A stretch of 64,000 nucleotides of DNA from Petaurus breviceps papuanus (GCA_028583685.1 JAMXIF010001195.1:16923201-16987200); one strand, 5' to 3'; shown: positions 43,720-53,905, numbered from the stretch's first letter. Numbers and translations: made by a program. The notes: generated by a model from the letters alone, not told the origin.

Positions 43720-44425
43720 TCCAGACTCCCTGTTATCACTACTCCCACCTGCTACCCCCAACCTAACCTGCATAACATTTTTTGATTTATCTTTTTAAAC
43801 AATCAATCTCAACATGTTACTCCCTTATTCAAGAGCCCACAATTGCTCCCAACTGCCTATCAGATAAACTCAGAACTCCCCAGTCTTTTAAGCAACTGTT
43901 CAAGAACTCCCATAAACTAGTTCCAACTTAGTCCAATTTTGTCTTCTACGTCTTCCCAAAATGTACATTCCCTTCCAATCAGGCCAAGGAGGCTCTGCAC
44001 ATATCATGTGATCATTTCCAATGCTATCACATATTTGTTCAAGCTTTCTTCCCTCCCTAAAACATTGCTCCCTTTTCTCCTCCAACTCTACCAATCCAAC
44101 CTATCTTCCAAAACCAATCTAAAAGTCTAAGCTTCTTAATTGAACTTAATTCTGGTATACCACCATGATCTGTCTTCTTCAATTCCTTTGACACTTATTT
44201 TTGTCTGTCTTGGACATAGCCAGCACTTAAGTGTTTGTGGAATCGAACTAGAGCTATACTTTATGGAATTTAAGAACCATTCTTTCACTGTTTCTTGTCT
44301 CTTGGCCTGATTTGTAAGCTCCTTAAGAGATGCATATATAAGCCATTTTCTCTACTTCTCATTTCCTTCACAGAGCCCATTTGCAATGGTGTTAAGCACA
44401 GAATAGTTACTAACTACTCTTAGCT
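43720..44425 (+). mobile_element. Second L2 LINE copy, older
   Basis: 'aacatgttactcccttattc', 'aagagcccacaattgctccc', 'tagttccaacttagtccaat', 'ccctccctaaaacattgctc', 'gatttgtaagctccttaaga' and 'tgcaatggtgttaagcacag' follow L2 order but are more diverged than the copy just upstream. This points to an older or different L2 subfamily. Confidence 0.7.
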
Positions 44426-44629
44426 ACTCCAACAAAATAGCATAAACAATATTGCTACTACTTTCACAGAAAATAAAAATCTTTGACCAATTCTAAATGT
44501 ATAAGTTCTAGAGTCCTGCATTTTCTGGTTCCTTCCTCCCTACAACTCTTAACAAAGATTTGGTTAAAAACATCATCTTGAAACTTTTAATTTAACTAAG
44601 ACAAAAGGATATTCTTATCCTGTCTCGTT

Positions 44630-44745
44630 TCTGATACAATGTAAATTCCTTGAGGGAGCTTATACTTTTAAATCCTCAGTACCTAAGACAGTGCCTAGCA
44701 CACAGTAGGCATTTGATAAATTCTTATTGATTGATCAATTAAACA
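44630..44745 (+). mobile_element. L2 3' end
   Basis: 'gtaaattccttgagggagct', 'agtgcctagcacacagtagg' and 'catttgataaattcttattg' are the L2 terminus. Confidence 0.8.
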
Positions 44746-44769
44746 TAGTCCTAACACCATCTTATGTCT

Positions 44770-44872
44770 CCCACATAGAATAAGCGTCAAAGATTTTACA
44801 GTTGAAAGGTACTTTTAGAGTTAAGTTAGTCCACCCCCTCTGAGACACTAGGTAAGGAGTAGGGCTGTTTCC
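44770..44872 (-). mobile_element. MIR3-type fragment, antisense
   Basis: 'caaagattttacagttgaaa', 'ggtacttttagagttaagtt' and 'agtccaccccctctgagaca' fit the reverse MIR3 end. Confidence 0.55.
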
Positions 44873-44879
44873 TTTAAGG

Positions 44880-45500
44880 AAAAAAAAAATGAAAATAGTG
44901 TTTTTGACTCTTTGAATGTAACATCACCAAAAAGCACACAGTCCAAAGGAGATAGAGTTCTTGGGAAAATGCGCATAAACAGTTCAAAAACAAATCAAAT
45001 GCCAGGAGGAAATGTATGAAGTCAGATTTCTGGAAGGAGTGATGTCTTCTGGGAGCTACCAGATCAGCGCGGCGCATAAGGATATGACCCGGTTAGTAAT
45101 AAACCATGATTTACCCAAGTATAGTGAATTCCAATTTAATTAGATACACATGTCATTTTATTTCTTTTCAGGTTGAAACAAAAGGCTTTCACCTGCCAAA
45201 ACTGCAAAACGGGGCCCCTAGGATCCATGTTTCTTGTTGGAATAGTTGATGACATCAGCAACTGCTGAAGCAGTTTTAAAGTTTTGCAACTCCCTGCACT
45301 ATTGACTAATGATGTCACTAGTGCAAACAACCAAATAGAGATGCATCCAAACTTGAGAAGGGGGGAACAGAATTCTCATTAATCACGGAAACGGATTCTG
45401 TTGTTCTTACGATCTCGTCAGACTATCAGTTAATAACAGTATGTCACCTCTCAACATTTACTGTATCTCTACTTCTTATTCTAGAGGAGACAGAAGTTCA
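44880..45500. other. Unassigned sequence with a small CpG cluster
   Basis: No gene or repeat recognised. 'gcgcggcgc' at 45067-45075 holds four CpG dinucleotides in nine bases, which is rare in this AT-rich window. It is not large enough to be a CpG island. Confidence 0.45.
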
Positions 45501-45501
45501 A

Positions 45502-45720
45502 CATTTAGGAGAATCACAGAAATTTGGTGTTGGGAGGGACCTCAGTGACTTATTCATATCCAGAAACAGAATCCCTGACTATAAAATATCCCACAAAGGG
45601 TTGTCCAGCTTTTGCTTAACTAACTCCAATGAGGGTAGAACAAAAGCTCTGAGAAGTTCATTTATTTTATTTCTTTGGTGGCATCCAAATCTGCTTCTTT
45701 GCCACTTCCACTCACTGATA
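45502..45720 (-). mobile_element. L3/CR1 LINE fragment, antisense
   Basis: 'gaatcacagaaatttggtgt', 'tgggagggacctcagtgact' and 'ttgtccagcttttgcttaac' match the reverse of an L3/CR1 ORF2 end ('...tctagtccaac...gcttgaa...' type). Old. Confidence 0.65.
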
Positions 45721-45724
45721 TTAG

Positions 45725-46490
45725 ATCTGTCTGGTCAGGTCTTATTCCTAGTAAGACTGATCACACGGTCACTGAGTCAAAATTTTGGAGAGACTCAGGA
45801 AGCCAAGACAGGTCTGCTTAAATACACAAACACAAACTCATTAAAAAGAAGAGAAGTCAACATAGCTCACCAGTCTATTAAGGGGTGGCAGGTTGTATTA
45901 CTATGAATGTTGTTTTTATTTTAAGGCTTAAGCTTTCTTGTAATACTTTTTGCTTTAAAACACTTTGAGGAACTTGAATAATGACAAATTAGTTAATCTC
46001 AAAAATGTCATAAGCACAACTTATAAGAGGTAGTGTTGTATAATAGGCAGAGTATCAATTTTGGAGTCTCAGAGACCCAAGTTCAGGTGATATCTTTGAG
46101 ACACAAAGTTTAGAAGATAAAGAAAAGCTGCTGTCAACCCTAGCCAAAAAGCCCTATCTACTGCCAGTGACCTTAGGCCTGAAGTCAAGGAAGCAGAGGA
46201 GTTCCATTGCAGTATCCCACAAAGGCCCTGCCTATAACAAAGCCTTAACAGAAATCTGCCTTCATGCTGGTGTGAATATGTTCACCCAAGAATATTATGA
46301 TGTCTATGTTAAGGGCTCTGAGACATGGAGGGAAGTCAAAATATGCCTCCCCACAAAAAAAGCCCTGTGGCAATATGCCCTTCTTTGTTTGAATCTTTAT
46401 ACTGTTCCTTTTAAACTTCTGACAGTTGACTGTTCTTCAACATTGGTTTTCTCCTTCCTCTTGGAGCATGGGCCTCAAGAATAAAGTGTC
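45725..46490. other. Unassigned; MIR fragment and possible old LTR-like piece
   Basis: 46025-46105 ('aataggcagagtatcaattt', 'tggagtctcagagacccaag') resembles a MIR head. 46110-46490 is not assigned. It ends with AATAAA close to a CA-rich end, which could be the remnant of an LTR or of another 3' end. There is no second copy here to compare. Confidence 0.35.
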
Positions 46491-46491
46491 A

Positions 46492-47190
46492 ATAATCTGA
46501 AAACATTTATTAAGCACCTACTGTGGGCACAGTACTGTGCTATACATTGATGAAAGAAACAATTTCTCTATAAGATGTGGTCCTTGCCCTCAAAGAGCTT
46601 AGTCTAGTGGAGAAATAAGCTCCAAATAAAGTTAACTGTAATTTCTATTATTACCCTGCCAAACAAAGGGCTTTGTGAGACCCAAGCAGTCTCATGATTA
46701 ATAGAGAGATTGTCAAGATGTTCAGGGAAGGCTTCGTGGATATCATTCAGGCTGGAATTTAAAGGATTAATAGGAATTTATTAAATTCAGAAAAGCAGAC
46801 ATTCTGAACATAGGCAAAAACATAAGCAATGGCATGGATTTGAGGGTGGGGGACAAGAAATCAAAATATATTCAGAGAAGAGAAAGTGATCCAGTTTGGC
46901 TTGAAGAATTAAGTAGATCAAAATGAAATGAGGTACAGCTAAAAAGGCAGAGTAGCACCAAGTTTCAGGGCATCAAAGAGGAGCCTTAAATGTCAGGCAA
47001 AGGACTACGAATTTTTGTAGGTGGGAGAATACAGAGCTACAGAAGATTTCTGAGCAAAGAAATTACCTGACCTGACCTATAGATAAGGAAGACTATTCTG
47101 TAGTGGTACGGAAAATGGATTGGTGGGCTGAAAGCACCAGGGGTTATTAGGAAGTTACTGTAACAGCACAGGCAGGTGGTGATGAAGCTT
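46492..47190 (-). mobile_element. L2 LINE 3' portion, antisense, older
   Basis: 'aacatttattaagcacctac', 'gtggtccttgccctcaaaga', 'gcttagtctagtggagaaat', 'tcagggaaggcttcgtggat' and 'aagaaattacctgacctgac' are in reverse L2 order but strongly diverged. Confidence 0.75.
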
Positions 47191-47211
47191 CTTGTGTAGT
47201 GAACATTCATA

Positions 47212-47398
47212 GTGTCATAGATTTGGAGCTGAAAGGAGCTCTGGAGGTCATCTAGACCAACCCCTAAGTTTTACAGACTAAAACTCAAACAAAGGAAGTC
47301 ACTTGATCAAGATCACACAGCTAGAAAGTAGTAGAGTTGAGACTCAGTATAGACCCTCTGATTCAATATTCAATACGATTTTCTATAGCACTACATTG
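47212..47398 (-). mobile_element. MIR3-type SINE, antisense
   Basis: 'gtgtcatagatttggagctg', 'aaaggagctctggaggtcat', 'ctagaccaacccctaagttt' and 'aagatcacacagctagaaag' match reverse MIR3. Confidence 0.85.
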
Positions 47399-47585
47399 TA
47401 ATTGTGATGAGCAGTTAATGTCGGTTAACTGTTATATTTAACTATCTAGCAATTTCTATTCCAATGCCTTCTCACATATCAGATTACAGGGCTTTAAAAA
47501 TTAAAATTAATTATAATTCTTAATCACTTCACACCCATTAGTCATTTTTTAGAAGTACTCTTGGGGATGCAGTTATGTGTCAATC

Positions 47586-47639
47586 GTCATTACCCTGTTT
47601 TACACTGTAAAGTTGAGAATAAATGGCATGGGTAATGAC
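47586..47639. repeat. Short perfect inverted repeat
   Basis: 'gtcattaccc' (47586-47595) and 'gggtaatgac' (47630-47639) are exact inverse copies 34 bases apart. A smaller 'ttta.ac..gtaaa' symmetry lies between them. It could be a hairpin, a tiny MITE, or paired homeodomain sites. Confidence 0.7.
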
Positions 47640-47784
47640 TATTTTTTTTAATAAACACATCAGAATTTATAAATCCAAATAAATGCTGTTTCCTTCAAAG
47701 CAATTCTCTTGGAAGGCCAAATAGTTTGATGATGCTGCCTGCGGTCAGAACAATTCTATATATCCTCTACTGGAATGAACGAAT

Positions 47785-47895
47785 CCAAAAAGCATTTATT
47801 AAGCAGGTACTATACGCTAGGCACTGTACTCACTCTGAGGATACACAAAGAAAGACAGTCCTTTCTGAAGGAGCTTACATCCTAATGAGGGAAGA
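47785..47895 (-). mobile_element. L2 3' end, antisense
   Basis: 'aaagcatttattaagcaggt', 'actatacgctaggcactgta', 'gtcctttctgaaggagctta' and 'catcctaatgagggaagaca' are reverse L2. Confidence 0.85.
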
Positions 47896-47899
47896 CAAC

Positions 47900-48945
47900 A
47901 TATCTAAGGAAATGGCAGGAAGGAAGAGATGTTCTGGACTGAGAAGTCAGAGGGATGGAGAACGGAGTCATTGGGCAATTGGTTCTCGTGATCTTTCCTT
48001 CCAGGAGTAGTAATATTGAAAATTGCCTTTAGAAATTTTTAGCAAATTCTTCTGAATGTCTTCAGTGGGGACAAATCTTGTCCTTTGAGGTTGAGACTGA
48101 TTTTTGAAGAGTCTTAAGTCCCTACATCTTCAGACATAGCCAATGGATTGACATGCTTTGTTTGAATAGACTTATTATATATACATATACATATATACAT
48201 ATATATATATACATATATATAAGGAAGGAACCTATAGCTGAGCAGGGGGAGGGAATCCTTGCAAAGTGACAGTGATGTCAAAAAGGAACATCAATGAATC
48301 ATTTCCTTTTTCTCAAAAATAAGTCAAAATTCATTCTGACAGCAATTTCCAAAGAGGCTTTCCAAAAAGATTTTAAGGAATGGTTGGAATAGGTTTACAA
48401 CTTCCCAAGGAGATGGCTCTTAAGGACAGCACTTATTTAAAAGTATATTCTCTGGCTGGTTTTGTAAAAGTCACCTTCATTATTTTTAGGTAGTACTGTC
48501 ATTTTTATTATACTGGCACAACCTAACTATGAACAATTAACATCTCACCAATTATTTAGGTCTGCCTTTGTTTCTGCAAAAAGAATTTCTTAATTATAGT
48601 CATATAACTCTTGTAACTTCATTATTTTTACATTCCAACCTCACAGTTGTCTAAAATATATGAGGAGTCATGGAAAGAACAGAAAAAAAAATTAAACCAT
48701 TTCATTGTCTCTTTTCTCTAACTCCATCAATGGACCAAAACACCATTAGTATATTTAGGTAAAGAATATCTCAACAAGTAATATCAGGGTTTTTATACTA
48801 TTCCTTAACTGTCTTGGTCATGTGCCATCCAGCTTACTAAAAGGCAATACCTAGAGAGAGAGAGATGGCTATTCAGTGGCTGAGAGAGCACCTAAAGAAA
48901 TGTCAGATTTTTATCTTTTCTGAAACAAGATATTCAGGACATTTT
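47900..48945. other. Unassigned with a TA/CATA microsatellite
   Basis: No gene seen. An alternating TA/CATA tract lies at about 48175-48222. The rest is AT-rich without recognisable family. Confidence 0.45.
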
Positions 48946-48949
48946 TCAG

Positions 48950-49150
48950 AAAAAATACATTTGTGGGGGCAGCTAATTGGTGTGGTGAATAGAGCACCAG
49001 CCCTGGAGTCAGGAAGACCTGAGCTCAAATTTGGCCTCAGACACTTAACATTTACTAGCTATGTGACCTTGGAAAAGTCACTTAACCCCAATTGCCCTGC
49101 CTTCCCCCCTCCAAAAAGCAAAACAAAACAAAACAAAAAATACATTTGTG
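48950..49150 (+). mobile_element. Marsupial SINE (type A1) with perfect 16-bp target-site duplication
   Basis: 'aaaaaatacatttgtg' at 48950-48965 and 49135-49150. The body reads 'ggggcagctaattggtgtgg', 'agagcaccagccctggagtc', 'tttactagctatgtgacctt', 'ccctgccttcccccctccaa' and an (AAAAC)n tail. The A-rich start of the duplication fits L1-type endonuclease cleavage. Confidence 0.95.
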
Positions 49151-49159
49151 CACTGGAAT

Positions 49160-49575
49160 TAGTTCTGTCTCTTGGAAGAATCTTGATCACTAACCTATGT
49201 TGAGGTCCAATGCATGAAGTTGTCTTAAAATAAATAAAAGAAACAAAGCCCCATCTGATTTGCTTTCTCTCTCCCTTGTTTTTCTCCAAAGTAATTGCTC
49301 TAGGGAATCCTTAATCCCTACAACTTTTGGGGACCTGTAATAAACAAATAGACAAAACCTAGCCTATAGGTTTTTCCCCCAGAAGTCAAAACACCTAGGT
49401 CCCTTTAGGAATTGTATTTCCATTGACCCAACTTAGGGTAATTGGCATATAGCTCCCCAGTGGGATATTAAGTCTCTCTGCCTTAAATCTCATATTTCCA
49501 AGTCAGACCTGAGCACCTCCTCCTGGGTAACACAGCAGTTCAGGTGAACTTCAAGTGAATACAACTTGAATCAGT
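49160..49575. other. Unassigned sequence
   Basis: No gene or repeat recognised. Confidence 0.4.
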
Positions 49576-49577
49576 AT

Positions 49578-49690
49578 ATGTTTCGATCAATAAACATTTA
49601 TAAAGCACACCAAAAGGGGCAGAAGACAGTCCTGCCTGCAAGAAGCTAATAATGAATGTCACAACCAAAAGATATTAAAAGCCCGAAGGA
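49578..49690 (-). mobile_element. L2 3' end, antisense
   Basis: 'tcaataaacatttataaagc' and 'agaagacagtcctgcctgca' 'agaagctaat' are a diverged reverse L2 terminus. Confidence 0.6.
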
Positions 49691-49699
49691 GCTTATAAA

Positions 49700-50135
49700 A
49701 ATAATCATTATAATGGTACTGATCGTTGGCATATGTATGGTCCTTAAAGGTTATAATGGGCTCTGCCTACATTATCTAGCTTGAGCCTCACAACAGCCCT
49801 GTGAGACAGATATGACTGTTGCTATCTTATCTATTATTGCTATCTTACAGATGAAAAACCAAGAGTCAGAGAGTTTAAGACTCAGGGGTAGGGAACCTGC
49901 AGCCTCGAGGTCACATTGGGCCCTCTAGGTCCTCAAGTACAGCCCTTTGACTGAATCCAAACTGTGAAGTTTGAGGACCTACAGGGCCACATTTGGCTTC
50001 AAGGTCGCAGGTTCCCCACCCCTGGTTTAAGTGACTTGCCCATAGTCACAGAGTAAAGGAAGTTTCAGACACGGGATATGAACCTGGATTCTCCTCACTC
50101 AAAGTCATGCTAAGCCCTAATCTGCACTGCCTTCT
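49700..50135 (-). mobile_element. MIR-type SINE, antisense, split by a hAT element
   Basis: The left part, 'gagcctcacaacagccctgt' and 'cttacagatgaaaaaccaag', and the right part, 'taagtgacttgcccatagtc' and 'gatatgaacctggattctcc', form one reverse MIR. It is split at 49887-50024 by a hAT MITE. The word 'gtttaag' occurs on both sides of the insert. Confidence 0.85.
49887..50024. mobile_element. hAT-type MITE (CAGGGGT family), inserted in MIR
   Basis: The left end 'caggggtagggaacctgcag' and the inverse of the right end 'caggggtggggaacctgcga' are near-perfect terminal inverted repeats. Internal 'ggccctctaggtcctcaagt' and 'gactgaatccaaact' recur in the copies at 62606 and 63081. It is about 138 bp, with a deleted centre, and is non-coding. 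Confidence 0.9.
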
Positions 50136-50139
50136 CCAC

Positions 50140-50640
50140 CCCCGCAAAAAAAATTTGAAAACCTTTTCCTCTTGGAAAAAGCAGCCTATCTCAAAAGACC
50201 TTACATAAGGGCATTATAGGACCGTCCCTGCCGTGCAGTGCTTTGCTGTGTATGTATGGTTCTGAGAGTGTTTTTAACATTTTTTTCCTTCTTTCCTTCT
50301 CTCAGACCCAAATTACTTTCCCTTCTGTCCTGTAGTCGTAGCCAGCTAGCTAGAATCTCATTTTTCGTTTTCTTGTCAGTCAAAGAAAGGAGCAGAAGTT
50401 TGGCAGGGCAGGTTTGCCGTCACATATGTATGGCCGCAGCTGAAAGGCAACTCCTCCTCCATTTTCCAGGGCTGCTTCAACAAGACTCCATAATTAGGCA
50501 CAGGTGCTGTGACTAATTGGCGCACACCCAGGTCACAGTTGACACCATGTGCTCAGAACAGTGACTGAATTTTAATCCTTTGGGGGATGCAGTTTCAGAG
50601 CTGGCCAAGAAGGACTACATAAGCATGTAGTGAACAGTAG
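50140..50640. promoter_or_regulatory. Repeat-free segment, candidate cis-regulatory element
   Basis: No gene and no repeat. Within 45 bases it has TAATTAG (50491-50497), the E-box CAGGTG (50501-50506), CTAATTGG (50513-50520) and the nuclear-receptor half site AGGTCA (50530-50535). Homeodomain sites packed with an E-box resemble developmental enhancer cores. Function is inferred. Conservation was not tested. Confidence 0.3.
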
Positions 50641-50645
50641 AAGAT

Positions 50646-50692
50646 ACACACACAATATACATATACATGTGTGCACATATATATGTGTGTGT
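50646..50692. repeat. CA/TA/TG alternating tract
   Basis: Alternating purine-pyrimidine microsatellite 'acacacacaatatacatata' and continuation. Confidence 0.85.
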
Positions 50693-50699
50693 TAATATG

Positions 50700-51375
50700 T
50701 TGGATATTACTCAACCTGGATATTAAAATTTTAAAAGACTTCAACAAAAACTATATGATTACAGATCAAAATATGGAACACTTCCTTGTGGGAATAAATT
50801 TAGATTCATAAAAAGCTCTGCACAAACATTGCTATTAGAATATAACAGGCAGACCCTAGACTTTCAATAGCAATTGCTGACAATTCAAAGATTTGTTAAG
50901 AAAGAACAACCTGGATTTTGTGGGCAAATCCCTCTCCTCTTTTTCCTTTATACACGATTTCCTCCTTGTCCCCACAAAATGGTTTCTTCGTTGTGCTTTC
51001 TTCAGGACGAGTTAAATAACTAGACCCTCCTACTTTCCTAAGAAGGTTATTCCACAGTTTAATTAAATTCGCCCTTAGGAAACCTCACCACTGGGGCACA
51101 CATAATGAAGTACTTCATACAAAGACAGCACTACATATCAGGCATGTTTCAAAACACTCCAACAGAGTGATATATGTCTTATAAACAAATTTTTAAAAAA
51201 AATTATGCCAAAATGGGTCGAGTGGTCTTATGAATCAAATTAAGTGACAAAAAAGTATTTAGCACTAACCATTTTTTCAAATAGAATTATTTTTATTAAT
51301 TTATAAAGCATAAAAATGACATCACCTCTCCAATAACACAAATACTTTTAAACACCAATGTTTCAGAAGAGTAGT
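50700..51375. other. Unassigned sequence
   Basis: No gene or repeat family recognised. AT-rich. Confidence 0.4.
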
Positions 51376-51384
51376 CAATGTGCC

Positions 51385-51515
51385 AGTTGATTTGCTTAAT
51401 TTTTTTTCCTCTTTGTTATAAGAGAAGGCTAACTGGTATGGGATGGGGAAGGATATATTTGTCATTTGCTCATATAAAAAATGAAAGGCATCAATAAAAC
51501 TTTTTTTTAAGGGAG
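51385..51515 (+). mobile_element. L1 3' UTR end fragment
   Basis: 'ttcctctttgttataagaga', 'aggctaactggtatgggatg', 'gggaaggatatatttg' and 'aaaggcatcaataaaac' match the terminal part of the L1 3' UTR also seen at 33.9 kb. Confidence 0.65.
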
Positions 51516-51794
51516 AGACAGTTGAAAGAAAATTCCTTGTCACTTACTGTATTTGCCAAGTCCTGAGTTCAGAATCCCATGTTCCCCCTTCGACAGTAGA
51601 CAGCATCACAACCACCTAAGAGAAATTAAGAGGATTTCATTGGAGATGAGACCAACTGTTTTCACCTATCACAAGGCCAGACCACTTCTATTTCAAATCT
51701 CAGAAACAAAAAAAAAAGAAGTGAAAAACTTAGGTATTTTGACTCATAAACTCCATGGATGTATTTTTTTAAATTCATTTCATTAATGCCCTAT

Positions 51795-51852
51795 AAAGCC
51801 TGACAGTGTCTTGTGAGTAGCAGGTATTAAGTAAATATTTGTTGAATGAGAT
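51795..51852 (+). mobile_element. L2 3' end, short
   Basis: 'gtagcaggtattaagtaaat' then 'atttgttgaatgag' is the L2 terminus. Confidence 0.6.
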
Positions 51853-51889
51853 ACTGGTGAGCAAAACAGAAAAAAAAACTGAACTGAGG

Positions 51890-52060
51890 GAATAGGTTTT
51901 AGGGGGTGAGGAGAAGTGGGGTCTAGTCCTGGCTCTGATGTTGGCTAGTTGTGGGATCTTGGACAGTTACTTCATCCATCTGGAGTTCAGTGTCCTTATT
52001 TGTAAAATAAGGGGATTGGATTAGGTCCCCTTCAGTTGTGAAATTCCATGAATGTGTCAT
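51890..52060 (+). mobile_element. MIR3-type SINE
   Basis: 'ggtctagtcctggctctgat', 'gatcttggacagttacttca', 'ttatttgtaaaataagggga' and 'ttggattaggtccccttcag' match MIR3. Confidence 0.8.
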
Positions 52061-52635
52061 AATATATATCACACTTCCCTCAATACATCATTTCATGTGA
52101 GTCTCCAAAGTTAAGACCACTATCCCAAATTTATAGGTCATGAACGTTTATAATGCTCTAAGACTATATAATCTTGTACACTTTAAGAGCTCACTATTTT
52201 AAATTTTCAAATCCACTGAATTTTATCTATTAACAAATATTGCAGCGATATGTAACAAAAATAATATGCTCCCAGAAAATTCATTTCACCAGCATACAGA
52301 GTGTTCTGATGATAACAAATATATATATATGTATACTTTAATATGGGATATTTACATGTAAAATGAAAATTACGATGTTGGCATTTTACCAACATGTAGT
52401 TTAAGGAAGCATATGCTCAAAATATTTACCATGAATTTCTCTGCATTTCTAAAATGTTGCATTACACACACATACACATACACACACACTCATACACCCC
52501 TCCTCTTCAACCTTCCTAATTAGCAGGTAAAAGAATATCCAAATAACTACTGTTTCAAACTAATTATGCCTCCTTGGAATGATTGCATTTGGTGGTGGTT
52601 CAGTTTTGCTTTCATGTCCCCAACATCTTTTTACC
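52061..52635. other. Unassigned with small TA and CA tracts
   Basis: TA tract at about 52318-52331 and CA tract at about 52466-52490. Otherwise unassigned and AT-rich. Confidence 0.45.
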
Positions 52636-52639
52636 TGAG

Positions 52640-52775
52640 TGACATGCAATAAAAATTAATAACACTTTACAAGTGGGAAAGTGACTCAACCTTCTTGGGC
52701 CTGTTTCCTCTTCTGTAAAATGAGAAGGCTGAGTAAAATGATCCCCAAAGACTTTTCAATTCCACAGTTTTGTGA
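52640..52775 (+). mobile_element. MIR3-type SINE, partial
   Basis: 'agtgactcaaccttcttggg', 'cctgtttcctcttctgtaaa' and 'atgatccccaaagacttttc' fit the MIR3 3' half. Confidence 0.7.
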
Positions 52776-52884
52776 AATCCACAGAAATTGTTTGAACAGG
52801 GAAATCAAAACTGACATTCTGAATTTCTATTTATTTTCCTTCCCTTTTTCAATTTCGGTAGACCCTATGTCCAGCTTATCAGAG

Positions 52885-53130
52885 GACATGGACAAGAGTT
52901 GTCCAGGATGGTCAGTGAAAATGCCTAGAATTTGGAGACTGAATGTCTTTGGAGAGGAATAGCAAGGAGGCCAGTGTCACTGGATCACAGAATATAATGG
53001 GAAGGATGTAAGGCGTAAGAAGACCAGAAAGGGATAGGAGGAGGTTATAAAGGACTTTGAACACCAAAGAGAGGATTTTATTTTTGATCCTGGAAGTGAA
53101 AGGGAGCCACTTGAATTTACTGAGTAAAGA
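52885..53130 (-). mobile_element. L2 internal/3' fragment, antisense
   Basis: 'aatagcaaggaggccagtgt', 'cactggatcacagaatataa', 'ataaaggactttgaacacca' and 'ttttgatcctggaagtgaaa' are reverse L2. Confidence 0.85.
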
Positions 53131-53149
53131 GGAGGGGGTACTTCCCAAA

Positions 53150-53268
53150 CTAAAACAGACTCCCTGGCCACCACTCACCTATTTCTGTTGTATTCTCCCA
53201 TTAGAATGTAAGCTCTCTGAGGTCAGAGACTACCTTGCTTTTTTATATTTGTAACTCCAAAACTTAAG
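53150..53268 (+). mobile_element. L2 3' end
   Basis: 'tattctcccattagaatgta' then 'agctctctgaggtcagagac' and 'ttgtaactccaaaactta' are a sense L2 terminus. It faces the antisense copy just upstream. Confidence 0.75.
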
Positions 53269-53269
53269 T

Positions 53270-53700
53270 GAAATTTAAGAGAGGGAGGGCTGTGCAAAGT
53301 CACCAGCCTCACTTTCTCATCTGGAGTCATCTGGGTCCAGTGGAGAGATAGATCAGGATGCCTGCAGAAGGCCCTGAATGCAGTGGAAGACCTTGGACTT
53401 TTTAAGCTTTAAGGTCTTTAATAGGTCTCAGCTTGAATGAGGCCAATGCCCATCCAGTGATTAAGACTAGGTAAGAAATGAGGCAGAAAAGGGCTTCTTT
53501 ATACAGTGGAAGAAAAAAAATCAATCTGGTTGGGGAAGATCCTCAGAGTTTCTGGCCAAAACAGAAACAACTGCTATTTACATTCACTCTGAGTCAATCA
53601 AGGCCCAAACGATGTGAAGTTTGACCTTGGACTTATTGTTGGCCAATCAAGGAGAGCCAAAGTGATTTGGAGTTAAGGCATGGTTCTTAAGGAAAAAAAA
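53270..53700 (+). repeat. Unclassified interspersed repeat (possibly LTR-derived)
   Basis: Sequence from 'gagggctgtgcaaagtcacc' through 'ggaagaccttggacttttta', 'ggtctttaataggtctcagc', 'gagtcaatcaaggcccaaac' and 'ggccaatcaaggagagccaa' is one I associate with a high-copy marsupial repeat. I cannot name the class with confidence. It is broken and partial. A second piece of the same family lies at 53800-53905. Confidence 0.5.
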
Positions 53701-53799
53701 AGTTTCAGAGACTGAAATTGATATTCCTTTGGGCAGAGCACCTGCAAGTAAGGGTATAATATCCTATGTTGGGAGGGGATGGGAGGGAAGGGAAAGGAA

Positions 53800-53905
53800 G
53801 GAACATGACATCGGGGAGGAGATGCCACGATATGCAAGTGCATTGGATTTAAGTGAAGGAGGGCTGTGCAAAGTCGCCAGCCTCACTCTCCAAGCATAAA
53901 AGATG
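53800..53905 (+). repeat. Second fragment of the unclassified repeat
   Basis: 'gagggctgtgcaaagtcgcc' 'agcctcactctcc' (53857 on) duplicates the start of the preceding repeat with one or two changes. It is preceded by 'gagatgccacgatatgcaag', which the first copy lacks. Confidence 0.55.
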
